Source: Arthrobacter globiformis (GTDB taxonomy: Bacteria; Actinomycetota; Actinomycetes; Actinomycetales; Micrococcaceae). Taken from it: 64,000 bases of DNA. Numbering within the stretch: position 1 is the stretch's first letter; every line of letters begins with the position of its first letter. The stretch spans positions 152,078-216,077 of the forward strand of contig NZ_QLNP01000067.1 in NCBI RefSeq assembly GCF_003261175.1. The letters run 5' to 3'. Positions 16,395 to 24,208 of this stretch are shown here, one piece after another. The notes under the pieces were generated by a model. That model ran no database searches and had not been told where the DNA came from. It was given only the letters and a program-made list of their open reading frames with translations. The translations under genes were made by a program, and so were the position numbers.

Positions 16395-17612
16395 GTGATC
16401 ACAGTGGAGGATTGGGCGCTTATTCGGCGGTTGCACCTTGCCGAGGGTGAGTCGATGAGGTCGATAGCGGCGCGGCTGGGGATCTCCCGGAACACGGTCG
16501 CGAAAGCGGTCAGTGCTGAGGGGCCGCCGACCTATGTGCGTGCGCCGCAGGACTCCGGGATCAAGGCCGTCGAGCCTGCGATTCGTGCGCTGTTGAGGGA
16601 GAACCCGCGGATGCCGGCGACGGTGCTGGCGGAGCGTGTGGGCTGGTCCGGGTCACCGGCCTGGTTCCGGGAGAACGTGGCCAGGATCCGGCCGGAGTAT
16701 GCCCCTGCCGATCCCGCGGACCGGATCAGTTACGAACCCGGGGATCAGGCGCAGTGTGACCTGTGGTTTCCCGAGGTGCGGATACCGGTCGGTGGCGGGA
16801 AGCCGAGGGTTTTGCCGGTGTTGGTGATGGTGTCCTCACATTCGAGGTTCATCATGGCCAGGATGATCCCGTCCCGGATGACCGGGGACCTGCTGGCCGG
16901 GATGTGGGAGCTGCTCGGGTCCCTGGGTGCGGTGCCGCGGCGGCTGATCTGGGACAACGAATCCGGCATCGGGCGGCGGAACAGTTATGCCGCCGGGGTG
17001 GCGGCGTTCGCCGGGGTCCTCGCGACGAGGATCGTGCAGGTCAAGCCCTACGATCCGGAGAGCAAGGGCGTGGTGGAGCGGGCGAACCAGTTCCTGGAGA
17101 CCTCGTTCCTGCCCGGTAGGACCTTCACCTCTCCGGAGGATTTCAATGCCCAGCTCGGTCAGTGGCTGCCCCGGGCCAATGCGCGGCTGGTCCGGCGGAC
17201 CGGGGCCAGGCCTTCGGAGCTGATCCGCCAGGACAAGGCGGCGATGCTGGGGTTGCCGCCGGTTCCGCCCGTGACCGGGTTCGCGGCCAGGGTTCGGCTC
17301 CCGCGGGACTACTACGTGCGGATGGGATCCAACGACTACTCCGTGTATCCGCAGGCGATCGGCCGGTTCGTTGACGTCACCGCAGACCTGGAAACCGTCA
17401 CGATCAGCCTGGACGGCCGATGCGTCGGAAATCACAAGAGGTCTTGGGGCGCCGGTCTGACGATTACCGACCCGGACCACGTCGAGGCCGCCCGAACGAT
17501 GCGGAAAGCCTTCCAAAACCCGGCACCTGTAGCGAACACGGCGGGGTTGCGGGACCTCGCGGACTACGACCGGGCTTTCGGTGTCGTGCTTGATGATGGG
17601 CAGGTCGCCTGA
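16395..17612 (+). CDS. istA: IS21-family transposase IstA
   Basis: The 405-residue DDE transposase starts at GTG 16395. An N-terminal HTH (SMRSIAARLGISRNTVAKAV, residues 21-40) is followed by the rve integrase core with catalytic Asp in QAQCDLWFP, Asp in LIWDNESG and Glu in SKGVVERANQ. The C-terminal part has the DYYVRMGSNDYSVYP segment typical of IstA. The stop overlaps the istB start by one base (TGATG), a coupling usual for this family. IstA cuts and joins the element ends, using the multiple binding motifs in the terminal repeats. Confidence 0.97.
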   Translation: MITVEDWALIRRLHLAEGESMRSIAARLGISRNTVAKAVSAEGPPTYVRAPQDSGIKAVEPAIRALLRENPRMPATVLAERVGWSGSPAWFRENVARIRPEYAPADPADRISYEPGDQAQCDLWFPEVRIPVGGGKPRVLPVLVMVSSHSRFIMARMIPSRMTGDLLAGMWELLGSLGAVPRRLIWDNESGIGRRNSYAAGVAAFAGVLATRIVQVKPYDPESKGVVERANQFLETSFLPGRTFTSPEDFNAQLGQWLPRANARLVRRTGARPSELIRQDKAAMLGLPPVPPVTGFAARVRLPRDYYVRMGSNDYSVYPQAIGRFVDVTADLETVTISLDGRCVGNHKRSWGAGLTITDPDHVEAARTMRKAFQNPAPVANTAGLRDLADYDRAFGVVLDDGQVA

Positions 17613-18400
17613 TGACCGAGGCCAAGGAAACCGCCGGCCAGATCGAGTACTACTCCCGGGCGATGAAGGCACCCCGGATCCGGAAAGCCGCGGCCAGGCT
17701 CGCGGACCAGGCCCGTGAGGCTGGCTGGACCCATGAGGAATACCTCGCTGCGGTCCTGTCCCGGGAAGTGGCCGCCCGCGAAGCTTCCGGCGCTGAGATG
17801 CGGGCCCGGGCTGCCGGGTTTCCTGCCCGCAAGTCGCTGGAGGAGTTCAGTTTCGACCACCAGCCCGGGCTCAGGCGCGACACCATCGCGCATCTGGCCA
17901 CCGGCGCGTTCCTCACCGAAGCGTCCAACATCGTACTGCTCGGGCCGCCCGGAACCGGTAAAACCCACCTCGCAACCGGACTGGGCTTACGGGCCACCCA
18001 GCTGGGCCACCGGGTCCTGTTCGCGACCGCGATCGATTGGGTCGCCCGCCTCCAGGCTGCGCACCAGGGCGGGCGGTTGCCGCAGGACCTGGTTCGGCTG
18101 CGCCGCTACGGGCTGATCATCGTCGATGAGGTCGGCTACATCCCGTTCGAGCAGGACGCCGCGAACCTGTTCTTCCAGCTCGTCTCCTCACGCTACGAGC
18201 ATGCCTCGCTGATCCTGACCTCGAACCTGCCGTTCGCCCGCTGGGGCGATGTGTTCGGAGACCAGGTCGTCGCCTCGGCGATGATCGACCGCATCGTCCA
18301 CCACGCCGAAGTCGTCACTCTCAAGGGCTCCAGCTACCGGCTCAAACACACCCAGGTCGGCTCGCTGCCCTCGACAAGACCGGAAAATACGGCAGAATAA
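17612..18400 (+). CDS. istB: IS21-family helper ATPase IstB
   Basis: This 262-residue AAA+ protein is a DnaC-like helper that selects the target and stimulates IstA. Walker A is GPPGTGKTH (about residues 110-118), Walker B IIVDEVGYIPF (about 169-179), and the arginine-containing sensor region TSNLPFARWGDVF follows. It ends 11 bp before the right terminal repeat. All motifs are intact, so the element may still be mobile. Confidence 0.97.
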   Translation: MTEAKETAGQIEYYSRAMKAPRIRKAAARLADQAREAGWTHEEYLAAVLSREVAAREASGAEMRARAAGFPARKSLEEFSFDHQPGLRRDTIAHLATGAFLTEASNIVLLGPPGTGKTHLATGLGLRATQLGHRVLFATAIDWVARLQAAHQGGRLPQDLVRLRRYGLIIVDEVGYIPFEQDAANLFFQLVSSRYEHASLILTSNLPFARWGDVFGDQVVASAMIDRIVHHAEVVTLKGSSYRLKHTQVGSLPSTRPENTAE

Positions 18401-18463
18401 CCAACGTCAACGTGGCTCACTTTTCAACCCACGAAATGGCTCACTTTTCGACCAGCGCTGACA

Positions 18464-18469
18464 CTGCGG
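18464..18469 (+). repeat. target-site duplication CTGCGG, right copy
   Basis: Direct duplication matching 16316-16321, immediately outside the right end of the IS21-family element. Confidence 0.85.
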
Positions 18470-18720
18470 ATGCGCCCGTCAGATTTCGGCGTCATTCTGA
18501 TAGGAGAGCCATTGCTGGGCTTTTGATTCCGGACGAAGCGACGGAGGAGTATCGAACGAACTCTTGGTTCGTGAACGGCACGCTGCCCCCAGTTGTACGA
18601 AGGACCTGCCCAGCGATGATCGGGATCAGAATGACAAACAGCGAAGTTGCTTTTGCTCATTCATGTGTAGGTGCAGGCACCGCGGCATGACGTTAAAGGC
18701 CGCAGTTCCGTTGGCGAGGA

Positions 18721-19725
18721 TTAGTGGGTCAGCTGCGCGCCTGATCGCGTTTCGAGCGCATGTTCGGCGCGTTCGACGACGGACCGATCGTGGGCGCCCA
18801 GGCGCCCCGAAGTTTCGGGGTTTGCCATTTCACAGTCACGTATTTCTACGAGACGCCGGTGAAGCTGGTTTTCGGCGTGCCGGCAGAAGAAGGACAGTCG
18901 GCTGGCGCGTCTGTCCTGCAGGACTAACTCGTACTGGCCAAAGGCTATGCGGTTCCATATCGGAGTGGTCTCCCAGAGCAACAACCTAGCGCGGAGCCCG
19001 AAGGTGCCATGCTTGAAATGGCCTGCCAGCCGGGGGAGAAGTAGCCCGAGACTGACGAGGAGAACGGCGCACGTTTCACCCGCCCAGTAGAAGCTGGTAA
19101 GGACAGCAGCCGTCGGGCTGGCAGTGCCTTCAACCTTGATGACCGCCCCGTAGAGCAGCCGGTCGAGCAGGACCAGAGCGAACAAGACACAACCGACGGC
19201 GATGAGGGTGAACGCCGATCGAAACGCCGGGGTATGCATGTGCGGAACGTTGCTCCTGCATACCCGGGCTATGTCGACGCAGATCCACATAATGAAGGAA
19301 GAGCCGGTCCAGAGGAAGACTGCCATCCCGGGCTGATCACCGTATGTCAGTGGCAGGTTGGGATCGGTGACATCTACGCGGCTGGTGAGAAATCCTGCTG
19401 TAACTGCCGCACAGGTGGCCCCCACAGCCCATCGTCCCAAGGTGAGTTGCCGCCGTCGTACTTCTTTATCCGCGACCGCAGCCAGCAGGATGGCAGTTCG
19501 GAACTGCCAAAACCCAAGAAGTAGAGACAGGAGAGTGGCAAGCCCTACGCGGTTCTGGCCACCGAGCAGCGAATCGATGCCGTAGTAGACGGCGGGGACA
19601 TACAGCGTGCAGGCAATTGCGGCCAGGATAGTCGCGCGAAATACGCTGCCGCGGTCAGGATCTTGGGCGATGGGCAGCCGAAGGACAGTAAGCACCCACA
19701 GCGCAGCTGCGGGCACGGCTTCCAT
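18721..19725 (-). CDS. MAB_1171c-type membrane protein
   Basis: The 334-residue protein has about seven hydrophobic segments in the first 240 residues (for example ATILAAIACTLYVPAVYYGI, LATLLSLLLGFWQF, AVLLVSLGLLLPRLA), then a cytoplasmic tail with HAENQLHRRLVEIRDCEM. This matches the MAB_1171c family of putative actinobacterial transporters. It is encoded directly behind an ImmA/IrrE-type gene, the usual neighbour of this family, and the start overlaps that gene's stop (TGATG). Substrate and role are unknown; the pairing suggests a membrane sensor or effector controlled by proteolysis. Confidence 0.8.
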   Translation of the reverse strand: MEAVPAAALWVLTVLRLPIAQDPDRGSVFRATILAAIACTLYVPAVYYGIDSLLGGQNRVGLATLLSLLLGFWQFRTAILLAAVADKEVRRRQLTLGRWAVGATCAAVTAGFLTSRVDVTDPNLPLTYGDQPGMAVFLWTGSSFIMWICVDIARVCRSNVPHMHTPAFRSAFTLIAVGCVLFALVLLDRLLYGAVIKVEGTASPTAAVLTSFYWAGETCAVLLVSLGLLLPRLAGHFKHGTFGLRARLLLWETTPIWNRIAFGQYELVLQDRRASRLSFFCRHAENQLHRRLVEIRDCEMANPETSGRLGAHDRSVVERAEHALETRSGAQLTH

Positions 19726-20207
19726 CAGCCAAACACCCGGCGAAAGGCCAGAGGCTCGGGCAGGCTGGAGACCTCGCTGTTGATGATCCGCATGGCAAGT
19801 TGGTCGGCGAGGGCCTCGGCTGTGAATTCGGCGTCGTCTGTGTAGCTTCTGCGGCCGAGAGCCCGGAGGACCTCGACGCCGAGGTCCGGAAGGAATGCGG
19901 TGACCAAGTCTTCGCTCGGTTCCGCGAGGTCATGCTGAAGGATCATGTGGCTGAACTCGTGCAGGATGATCTGTTGCCGGTGCCAGCTGGATTTCACCGT
20001 TGCATGCAGGACTATGTCGCGGTCGGCACAGATGAGCCAGACGCCGCACAATTCGGATCCGCACATGCCAGGGAGTTCGTCAACGATGATGGGCCGGCCG
20101 CGTTGCACTTCCAGTTTGTTTTGGATGTACAGAAGAGTCGCGTCGTCGGGCAGACCGAAGCCGTGCTCCGCTCGCCGGGCTATCTTTCGGGCGTCACGAT
20201 AGTTCAT
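19725..20207 (-). CDS. ImmA/IrrE-type metallopeptidase
   Basis: The product is 160 residues from the ATG at 20207; a Met 10 codons upstream is possible. The zinc-peptidase motif HEFSHMILQHD is present, with QQIIL before it, so unlike the 12.7-kb paralogue this protein should be catalytic. The C-terminal half has the usual ADQLAMRII helix. ImmA cleaves repressor-type regulators in mobile elements; here no XRE gene is adjacent and the partner is the membrane protein that follows. It overlaps the upstream DUF2236 gene by 14 bp. Confidence 0.82.
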   Translation of the reverse strand: MNYRDARKIARRAEHGFGLPDDATLLYIQNKLEVQRGRPIIVDELPGMCGSELCGVWLICADRDIVLHATVKSSWHRQQIILHEFSHMILQHDLAEPSEDLVTAFLPDLGVEVLRALGRRSYTDDAEFTAEALADQLAMRIINSEVSSLPEPLAFRRVFG

Positions 20208-21087
20208 TGCTTCGGGCCGCCGGGGAGTGGGGAACATTGACGGGACCGATTTGGTCCAGAGAATACCCGTTCGGGTAGAGGGACGAACCGGCTTTGCCGG
20301 GCGTGAAATGGGGCTGCTCCTTTAGCGGCCGACGACGGCATATCGCGTTGCGAATTATCAGTCCAGTTTTGAGGGCGGCTCGGGAAGTCCGGCTCGAGTT
20401 GGGGAGGCCGAGCGCCGCGGTGAGGCGGTCGTCGTCGAGCATTGTGCTGATGATGTGTTTGGCCAAAGGGCGCAGCGGAGCGGGCAGCCGACTTTGGAAG
20501 ACCTGGACCGTGGCGTCCATGAGATGCTGGCCTTCGGGGGATGGCGCGACATGCGCGGCCTCGTAGGCGTCAAAGAAGGCTTCGGCTTCAGCGTAGGTAG
20601 CAGGCATGCCGTCGATGTTCATCCGGGAGCCTAGTTCGGTGAAGAAGCGTGCGGCGGCCGCGAGCTCCGCAGCTGTGGGCTCGCGCCAGGAGTGCTTCTG
20701 GGTCCAGCGGATCGGAACCAAGAGCAGCGTGAGGAGTACGTAGAGGAAATCGTCTTTGTTGCCTGGGACATTGCGGTGAACCCTGTTGAGTAGGGCAACC
20801 ATGTCGCGGCCGCGGTCGCTGTCCAGTCCGCTGGCGATGAGCTCGTAGATGACGATGGCGGTGTCGTAGGAGCGCTTCATGGGGCGCTGCTGGATCTCAG
20901 CGTTGCTGTGCAGTGTTGACGCGATGGTCGGGATGGCGAAATTGCGGTAGTAGGAGAGGAAGAAGCCGAGTTCCATGTCCGCGGCGAGATCGAAGAGAGC
21001 CATGTTGCGGAAGGTGGCTTCCCAGTCCTGCGGCTGGGCATCTTCCTGACGGCGTAGGCTCGCGGCGGGCGACTCATGAAGATTCAT
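20194..21087 (-). CDS. DUF2236 / MpaB-type oxygenase family protein
   Basis: The 297-residue product has the DUF2236 hallmarks: an N-terminal helix region with LGFFLSYYRNFAIPTIAS, and RVHRNVPGNKDDFLYVLLTLLLVP near residues 105-128. This family includes heme-containing latex-clearing oxygenases and MpaB-like proteins. GGAAAGGGG precedes the ATG at 21087. The reaction is unknown. It heads a tight group with the ImmA-like peptidase and the MAB_1171c-type membrane protein, an association also seen in other actinobacteria. Confidence 0.8.
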   Translation of the reverse strand: MNLHESPAASLRRQEDAQPQDWEATFRNMALFDLAADMELGFFLSYYRNFAIPTIASTLHSNAEIQQRPMKRSYDTAIVIYELIASGLDSDRGRDMVALLNRVHRNVPGNKDDFLYVLLTLLLVPIRWTQKHSWREPTAAELAAAARFFTELGSRMNIDGMPATYAEAEAFFDAYEAAHVAPSPEGQHLMDATVQVFQSRLPAPLRPLAKHIISTMLDDDRLTAALGLPNSSRTSRAALKTGLIIRNAICRRRPLKEQPHFTPGKAGSSLYPNGYSLDQIGPVNVPHSPAARSNELS

Positions 21088-21198
21088 CGTGCCCCTTTCC
21101 CGTGCCTGACAGTCCGCGCTCGAAGGAGGGGCCTCAGCTCCCCAGCTCGGCTGACCACCTCCATGGTAGGACTGTTGAATCCGCGTGGCTAGTCGATT

Positions 21199-21212
21199 GT
21201 AGACGGGTCTAC
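21199..21212. promoter_or_regulatory. palindrome GTAGAC-GG-GTCTAC, candidate operator
   Basis: Perfect 6-bp arms with a 2-bp centre lie about 112 bp upstream of the DUF2236 start and overlap the last base of the SRPBCC stop codon. The spacing is like a TetR-family operator. No regulator gene is adjacent. Confidence 0.4.
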
Positions 21213-21721
21213 TATGCGTTCGCTGTTGCCTGCTTTGCCAGCGTCTTGACCAAGCCCTTTTCTCCCTGACGCATCATCAGCGCATGGGCGGTCGTGAAGG
21301 CAGGGGCGGCGATCGGTGTCAGGAGATTCATCCAGCGTTGAGTGGGGCGGACGCGCCATTCGATGTCCATACGCGTCGCTTCACCTTGCTTTTCGGGGGT
21401 GAGCACTACTCGCCCGGTGCCACTCAAATGTCCGCCGGCGTCGAAGTCTATCTCCCGAGGCGCAACGACATCTGTGGGGTGAATGCTGATGGTGAGCGTG
21501 TAACCTAACGATGCCTTGAAGTTGAGGTGGGCGGTGGTCGCCTTGAGGATGTCTTCCTGGGAATTGCTCATGGGCTTAGTGCGAACCAGCGGCCCGGCGA
21601 AGCTGCAGTGTGGCCACCAACTGGGCCAGCTCATGTTGATGTCGGCAATGATGGCCCACACCTTCTCCGGCGGCATGGGGAGGTGCCAGGTGGAACTGAG
21701 GTCGAAGAGGCGCGCGGGCAT
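21212..21721 (-). CDS. SRPBCC (START/polyketide-cyclase-like) family protein
   Basis: I chose the ATG at 21721 (MPARLFDLSSTW), because homology to the fold starts there; an 80-codon upstream extension looks non-coding. The 169-residue product has the SRPBCC opening strand (STWHLPMPPEKVWAIIADI) and the long C-terminal helix (LTPIAAPAFTTAHALMMRQGEKGLVKTL). Proteins of this fold bind hydrophobic ligands. It precedes the DUF2236 gene on the same strand with 124 bp between, so it may be co-regulated with that group. Confidence 0.8.
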   Translation of the reverse strand: MPARLFDLSSTWHLPMPPEKVWAIIADINMSWPSWWPHCSFAGPLVRTKPMSNSQEDILKATTAHLNFKASLGYTLTISIHPTDVVAPREIDFDAGGHLSGTGRVVLTPEKQGEATRMDIEWRVRPTQRWMNLLTPIAAPAFTTAHALMMRQGEKGLVKTLAKQATANA

Positions 21722-22113
21722 GTAGATATTTTGGCACGAGGTGTATGCGGGCAGGCTGCACCGTGGTCTTCCATGTGCCGAGGATTGCAGGACGCTGACC
21801 CGAGACAAGGCGCCACCTCCCTGGCATCGGAAGAAGCATCGCGTTCCAATATCAGCAGCTTGTGCACAGTCTCTGTGCTCGCATGGTCGTTCGAGAGATT
21901 CCCTGTCGGTGGGTGTGCTGACCTCAATTCGCTGGAGAGGCAAAAAGGAACCAGATGCCACACTGCTGCCCCTGCTGCCAGGGACCGAGCCGGTGGTGTC
22001 AGGTTCTGGTCTGAGAGTTTGCCCGACCCACTGTCAGAAAAGACGAATCGGAGCCTATCCTCACAGACGTTCGGCAATGTAACTGACGTCAGGTTGGGGT
22101 GTGCTTCAACTTA
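21722..22113. other. intergenic stretch upstream of the SRPBCC gene
   Basis: No supported gene. Open frames here are upstream extensions of the SRPBCC frame or antisense noise. Confidence 0.4.
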
Positions 22114-22150
22114 ACAGCCGGTACCCCTAGCGTTCCGGGGCACCGGCTGT
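22114..22150 (-). terminator. hairpin terminator after the gabD-downstream small genes
   Basis: ACAGCCGGTACCCC pairs with GGGGCACCGGCTGT around an 8-nt loop (one A-C mismatch). It lies 47 bp beyond the 3' end of the small HTH gene and is followed on that strand by TTAAGTT. Confidence 0.65.
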
Positions 22151-22197
22151 CGTCGTCTTCATCGCAACAGCATGCGTCTGAGCTGGAGAAGTTACCG

Positions 22198-22371
22198 CTA
22201 GGGGCGCTGCTGCAGTTCGCGAAGGCAGAGGCGAGCTAGGCTCTTGCTCATTCCCGTTCGTTGAGCGAGATGCAGCGGGTCGGTCTTGCCCTCGCCGCCC
22301 CTGCTTTGGTCATCCAGATAGGCGGACACCCGCTGCAGGGCCCACTTGGGCAGCTTTGGCGCGTTAGTCAT
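22198..22371 (-). CDS. small HTH-like protein downstream of gabD
   Basis: A 57-residue product read from the ATG at 22371, which overlaps the TAA of the preceding frame (ATGACTAA). It is basic; HLAQRTGMSKSLARLCLRELQQ at the C-terminus looks like a helix-turn-helix. No family is recognised. It is last in the gabD transcription unit, before a hairpin terminator. No strong ribosome-binding site is present, so expression probably depends on coupling with the upstream frame, which carries an internal stop. Confidence 0.5.
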   Translation of the reverse strand: MTNAPKLPKWALQRVSAYLDDQSRGGEGKTDPLHLAQRTGMSKSLARLCLRELQQRP

Positions 22372-22570
22372 GGCGGCCCAGGATCGTGATGACGTAGCCG
22401 TCAGCATGCATGAAAAGCTGCCTGCCATGCGAAGCGTCTGGTTCAAGTCACATCATCGACGAATCATCAGAGGCTATGTCGACCTTTCCCTGCCGAACCA
22501 CGCGTCCTTGTTGCCGCAGCTCGACAGTTTGCCCGACCAGTGTGTTCCAATCGGAAGCATTTTTAGCCAT
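22364..22570 (-). pseudogene. small gene interrupted by an in-frame TGA
   Basis: The ATG at 22570 has an excellent site (AAGGAGA, 5 nt away). Translation gives 40 residues (MAKNASDWNTLVGQTVELRQ...), then TGA at 22448-22450. The same frame stays open for 27 more codons (LEPDASHGRQ...YVITILGRHD) and ends in TAA overlapping the ATG of the next gene. The uninterrupted design would be 68 residues, with the TGA probably replacing a Trp TGG. Alternatively a functional 40-residue peptide is made. It follows gabD by 46 bp. Confidence 0.6.
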
Positions 22571-22616
22571 GGAACTCTCCTTGTACATCCCAACGCACCG
22601 GCTCCGACCGGTGCGG

Positions 22617-24122
22617 CTAACTGGCGTAGGGGTCGTTGATGCCGATGTATTGGGTGGTGGTGTATTCGGCGATGCCTTCGGTGCCGCCTTCGCGGCCGAG
22701 GCCGGATTGTTTGACGCCGCCGAAGGGTGCTGCGGCGTTGGAGATGATGCCGGCGTTGAGGCCGACCATGCCGAATTCGATTTGTTCGGCCACGCGCAGG
22801 AGGCGGTTGAAGTCGCGGCTGTAGAGGTAGGAGGCGAGGCCGTATTCGGTGGCGTTGGCCTGCCGGATGGCGTCTTCCTCGGTGCTGAACGTGGTGACCG
22901 GGGCGACGGGGCCGAAGATTTCCTGGCGGAGGATCTCGGCGTCGTTGGGGACGTCGCCCAGCACGGTGGGCTGGTAGAAGTAGCCAGGTCCGTCCACGGG
23001 GGAGCCGCCGGTGATGGCGGTGGCTCCGGCGCCGACGGCGGCACTCACCAGGGCGTGCACGTCATCCCGGGCGCCGGCATCGATGAGGGGGCCGACCTGG
23101 GTTTCGGGTTCGGTTCCGCGGCCGGTGGCCAGGGCGCCCATGGCGGCGGCGAACTTGGCTGTGAACTCGGCGGCGACGGTTTCGTGGACGAGGAAGCGGT
23201 TGGCGGCGGTGCAGGCTTCGCCCATGTTCCGCATCTTGGCGGCCATGGCCCCTTCGACCGCCTTGTCCAGGTCGGCGTCTTCGAACACGATGAAGGGTGC
23301 GTTGCCGCCGAGTTCCATGGAGGTGCGCAGGACGTTCTGGGCGGCGTCGGCCATGAGGCGCTTGCCCACGGGGGTGGAGCCGGTGAACGAGACTTTCCGG
23401 AGCCGCGGGTCGGCCAGCAGCGGCCCGGAGATCCCCGAAGCGCTGGAGGAAGAGACGACGTTCAGGACGCCGGCGGGCAGGCCGGCGTCGAGCATGGTCT
23501 GCGCGAAGTACTGGGCGGTGAGCGGGGTGAGTTTGGCGGGTTTGAGGACCATGGTGCAGCCAGCCGCCACAGCTGGTGCGACCTTGCGGGTGGCCATGGC
23601 GAGCGGGAAGTTCCAGGGGGTGATGAGCAGGCAGGGGCCGACGGGCTTGTGCTGGACGAGGATCTTGTTCTTGCCCTCGGGGGTGGTGAGGTAGCGGCCG
23701 TAGTCGCGGACGGTTTCTTCGGAGAACCAGCGCAGGAATTCGGCCCCGTAGGTGACTTCGCCGCGGGCCTCGGCGAGCGGCTTGCCCATCTCCAGGGTCA
23801 TCAGCAGCGCGAAGTCCTCGGCGCGTTCGGTGACCAGGTCAAAGGCGCGGCGCAGAATCTCGGCGCGTTCCCTGGGTGCGGTCCGGGCCCAGGAGGCCTG
23901 AACCGCATCGGCCGCGTCGAGCGCGGCGACGGCGTCCTCGCTGGTGGCCGAGGCGAGGGTGGCGAGTACCTCCCCGGTGGCGGGATCGTGCACGTCAAAC
24001 GTGCCGCCGTCGGACGCATCCCGCCACTGGCCGTTGATGAGCAGGCCGGTCGGCACCGATGCCAGCAGGGATGACTCACGCTCGGGGGTAATGGCAGGGG
24101 AAAGGGCAAGGGTCAGAGACAT
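22617..24122 (-). CDS. gabD: NAD(P)-dependent succinate-semialdehyde dehydrogenase
   Basis: The 501-residue protein belongs to the aldehyde dehydrogenase superfamily and has GabD-type features: NFPLAMATRKVAPAVAAGCT (171-190), FTGSTPVGKRL (246-256), catalytic Glu270 in MELGGNAPF and catalytic Cys304 in GEACTAANRF. It oxidises succinic semialdehyde to succinate. GGAGC lies 5 nt before the ATG. It faces the same way as the BCCT gene upstream but a long hairpin separates them. In this island it would consume succinic semialdehyde released by heterocycle ring cleavage; GABA catabolism is the generic alternative. Confidence 0.9.
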   Translation of the reverse strand: MSLTLALSPAITPERESSLLASVPTGLLINGQWRDASDGGTFDVHDPATGEVLATLASATSEDAVAALDAADAVQASWARTAPRERAEILRRAFDLVTERAEDFALLMTLEMGKPLAEARGEVTYGAEFLRWFSEETVRDYGRYLTTPEGKNKILVQHKPVGPCLLITPWNFPLAMATRKVAPAVAAGCTMVLKPAKLTPLTAQYFAQTMLDAGLPAGVLNVVSSSSASGISGPLLADPRLRKVSFTGSTPVGKRLMADAAQNVLRTSMELGGNAPFIVFEDADLDKAVEGAMAAKMRNMGEACTAANRFLVHETVAAEFTAKFAAAMGALATGRGTEPETQVGPLIDAGARDDVHALVSAAVGAGATAITGGSPVDGPGYFYQPTVLGDVPNDAEILRQEIFGPVAPVTTFSTEEDAIRQANATEYGLASYLYSRDFNRLLRVAEQIEFGMVGLNAGIISNAAAPFGGVKQSGLGREGGTEGIAEYTTTQYIGINDPYAS

Positions 24123-24150
24123 GGTGCTCCATTGGGAATGGTCGTGAACA

Positions 24151-24191
24151 GGTGGTTGAGCCTGCCGAATGACTTCGGAGGCTCAACCACC
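24151..24191 (-). terminator. long hairpin between the BCCT gene and gabD
   Basis: GGTGGTTGAGCCT and AGGCTCAACCACC are perfect 13-bp arms, and the loop contains a second stem (CCGAA/TTCGG). It lies 18 bp past the BCCT stop codon and 28 bp before the gabD start, so it should end or attenuate the BCCT transcript. Confidence 0.8.
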
Positions 24192-24208
24192 CGCTGGGGA
24201 ATGAGGTG

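Larger units (their letters stand above)
16322..18463 (+). mobile_element. intact IS21-family insertion sequence
   Basis: The 2142-bp element starts TGTC and ends GACA. It has imperfect 52-bp terminal inverted repeats at 16322-16373 and 18412-18463, each holding two copies of an 18-bp motif of the form GGTYGAAAASTGAGCCAY. It encodes istA and istB overlapping by one base, both full length. The perfect flanking CTGCGG duplication indicates a recent insertion without later rearrangement. The insertion point is just upstream of the DUF4192 gene. Confidence 0.95.

Noticed and set aside
7163-22570. Idea that the odd tRNA-Trp suppresses the TGA in the small gene at 22.4 kb
   Set aside because: The anticodon is CCA, which reads UGG rather than UGA, and the T-stem is damaged; no evidence links the two.
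22410-24074. Long plus-strand frame (about 554 aa) antisense to gabD
   Set aside because: Gly-rich, repetitive composition typical of an antisense shadow of a high-GC gene; gabD on the other strand is unmistakable.
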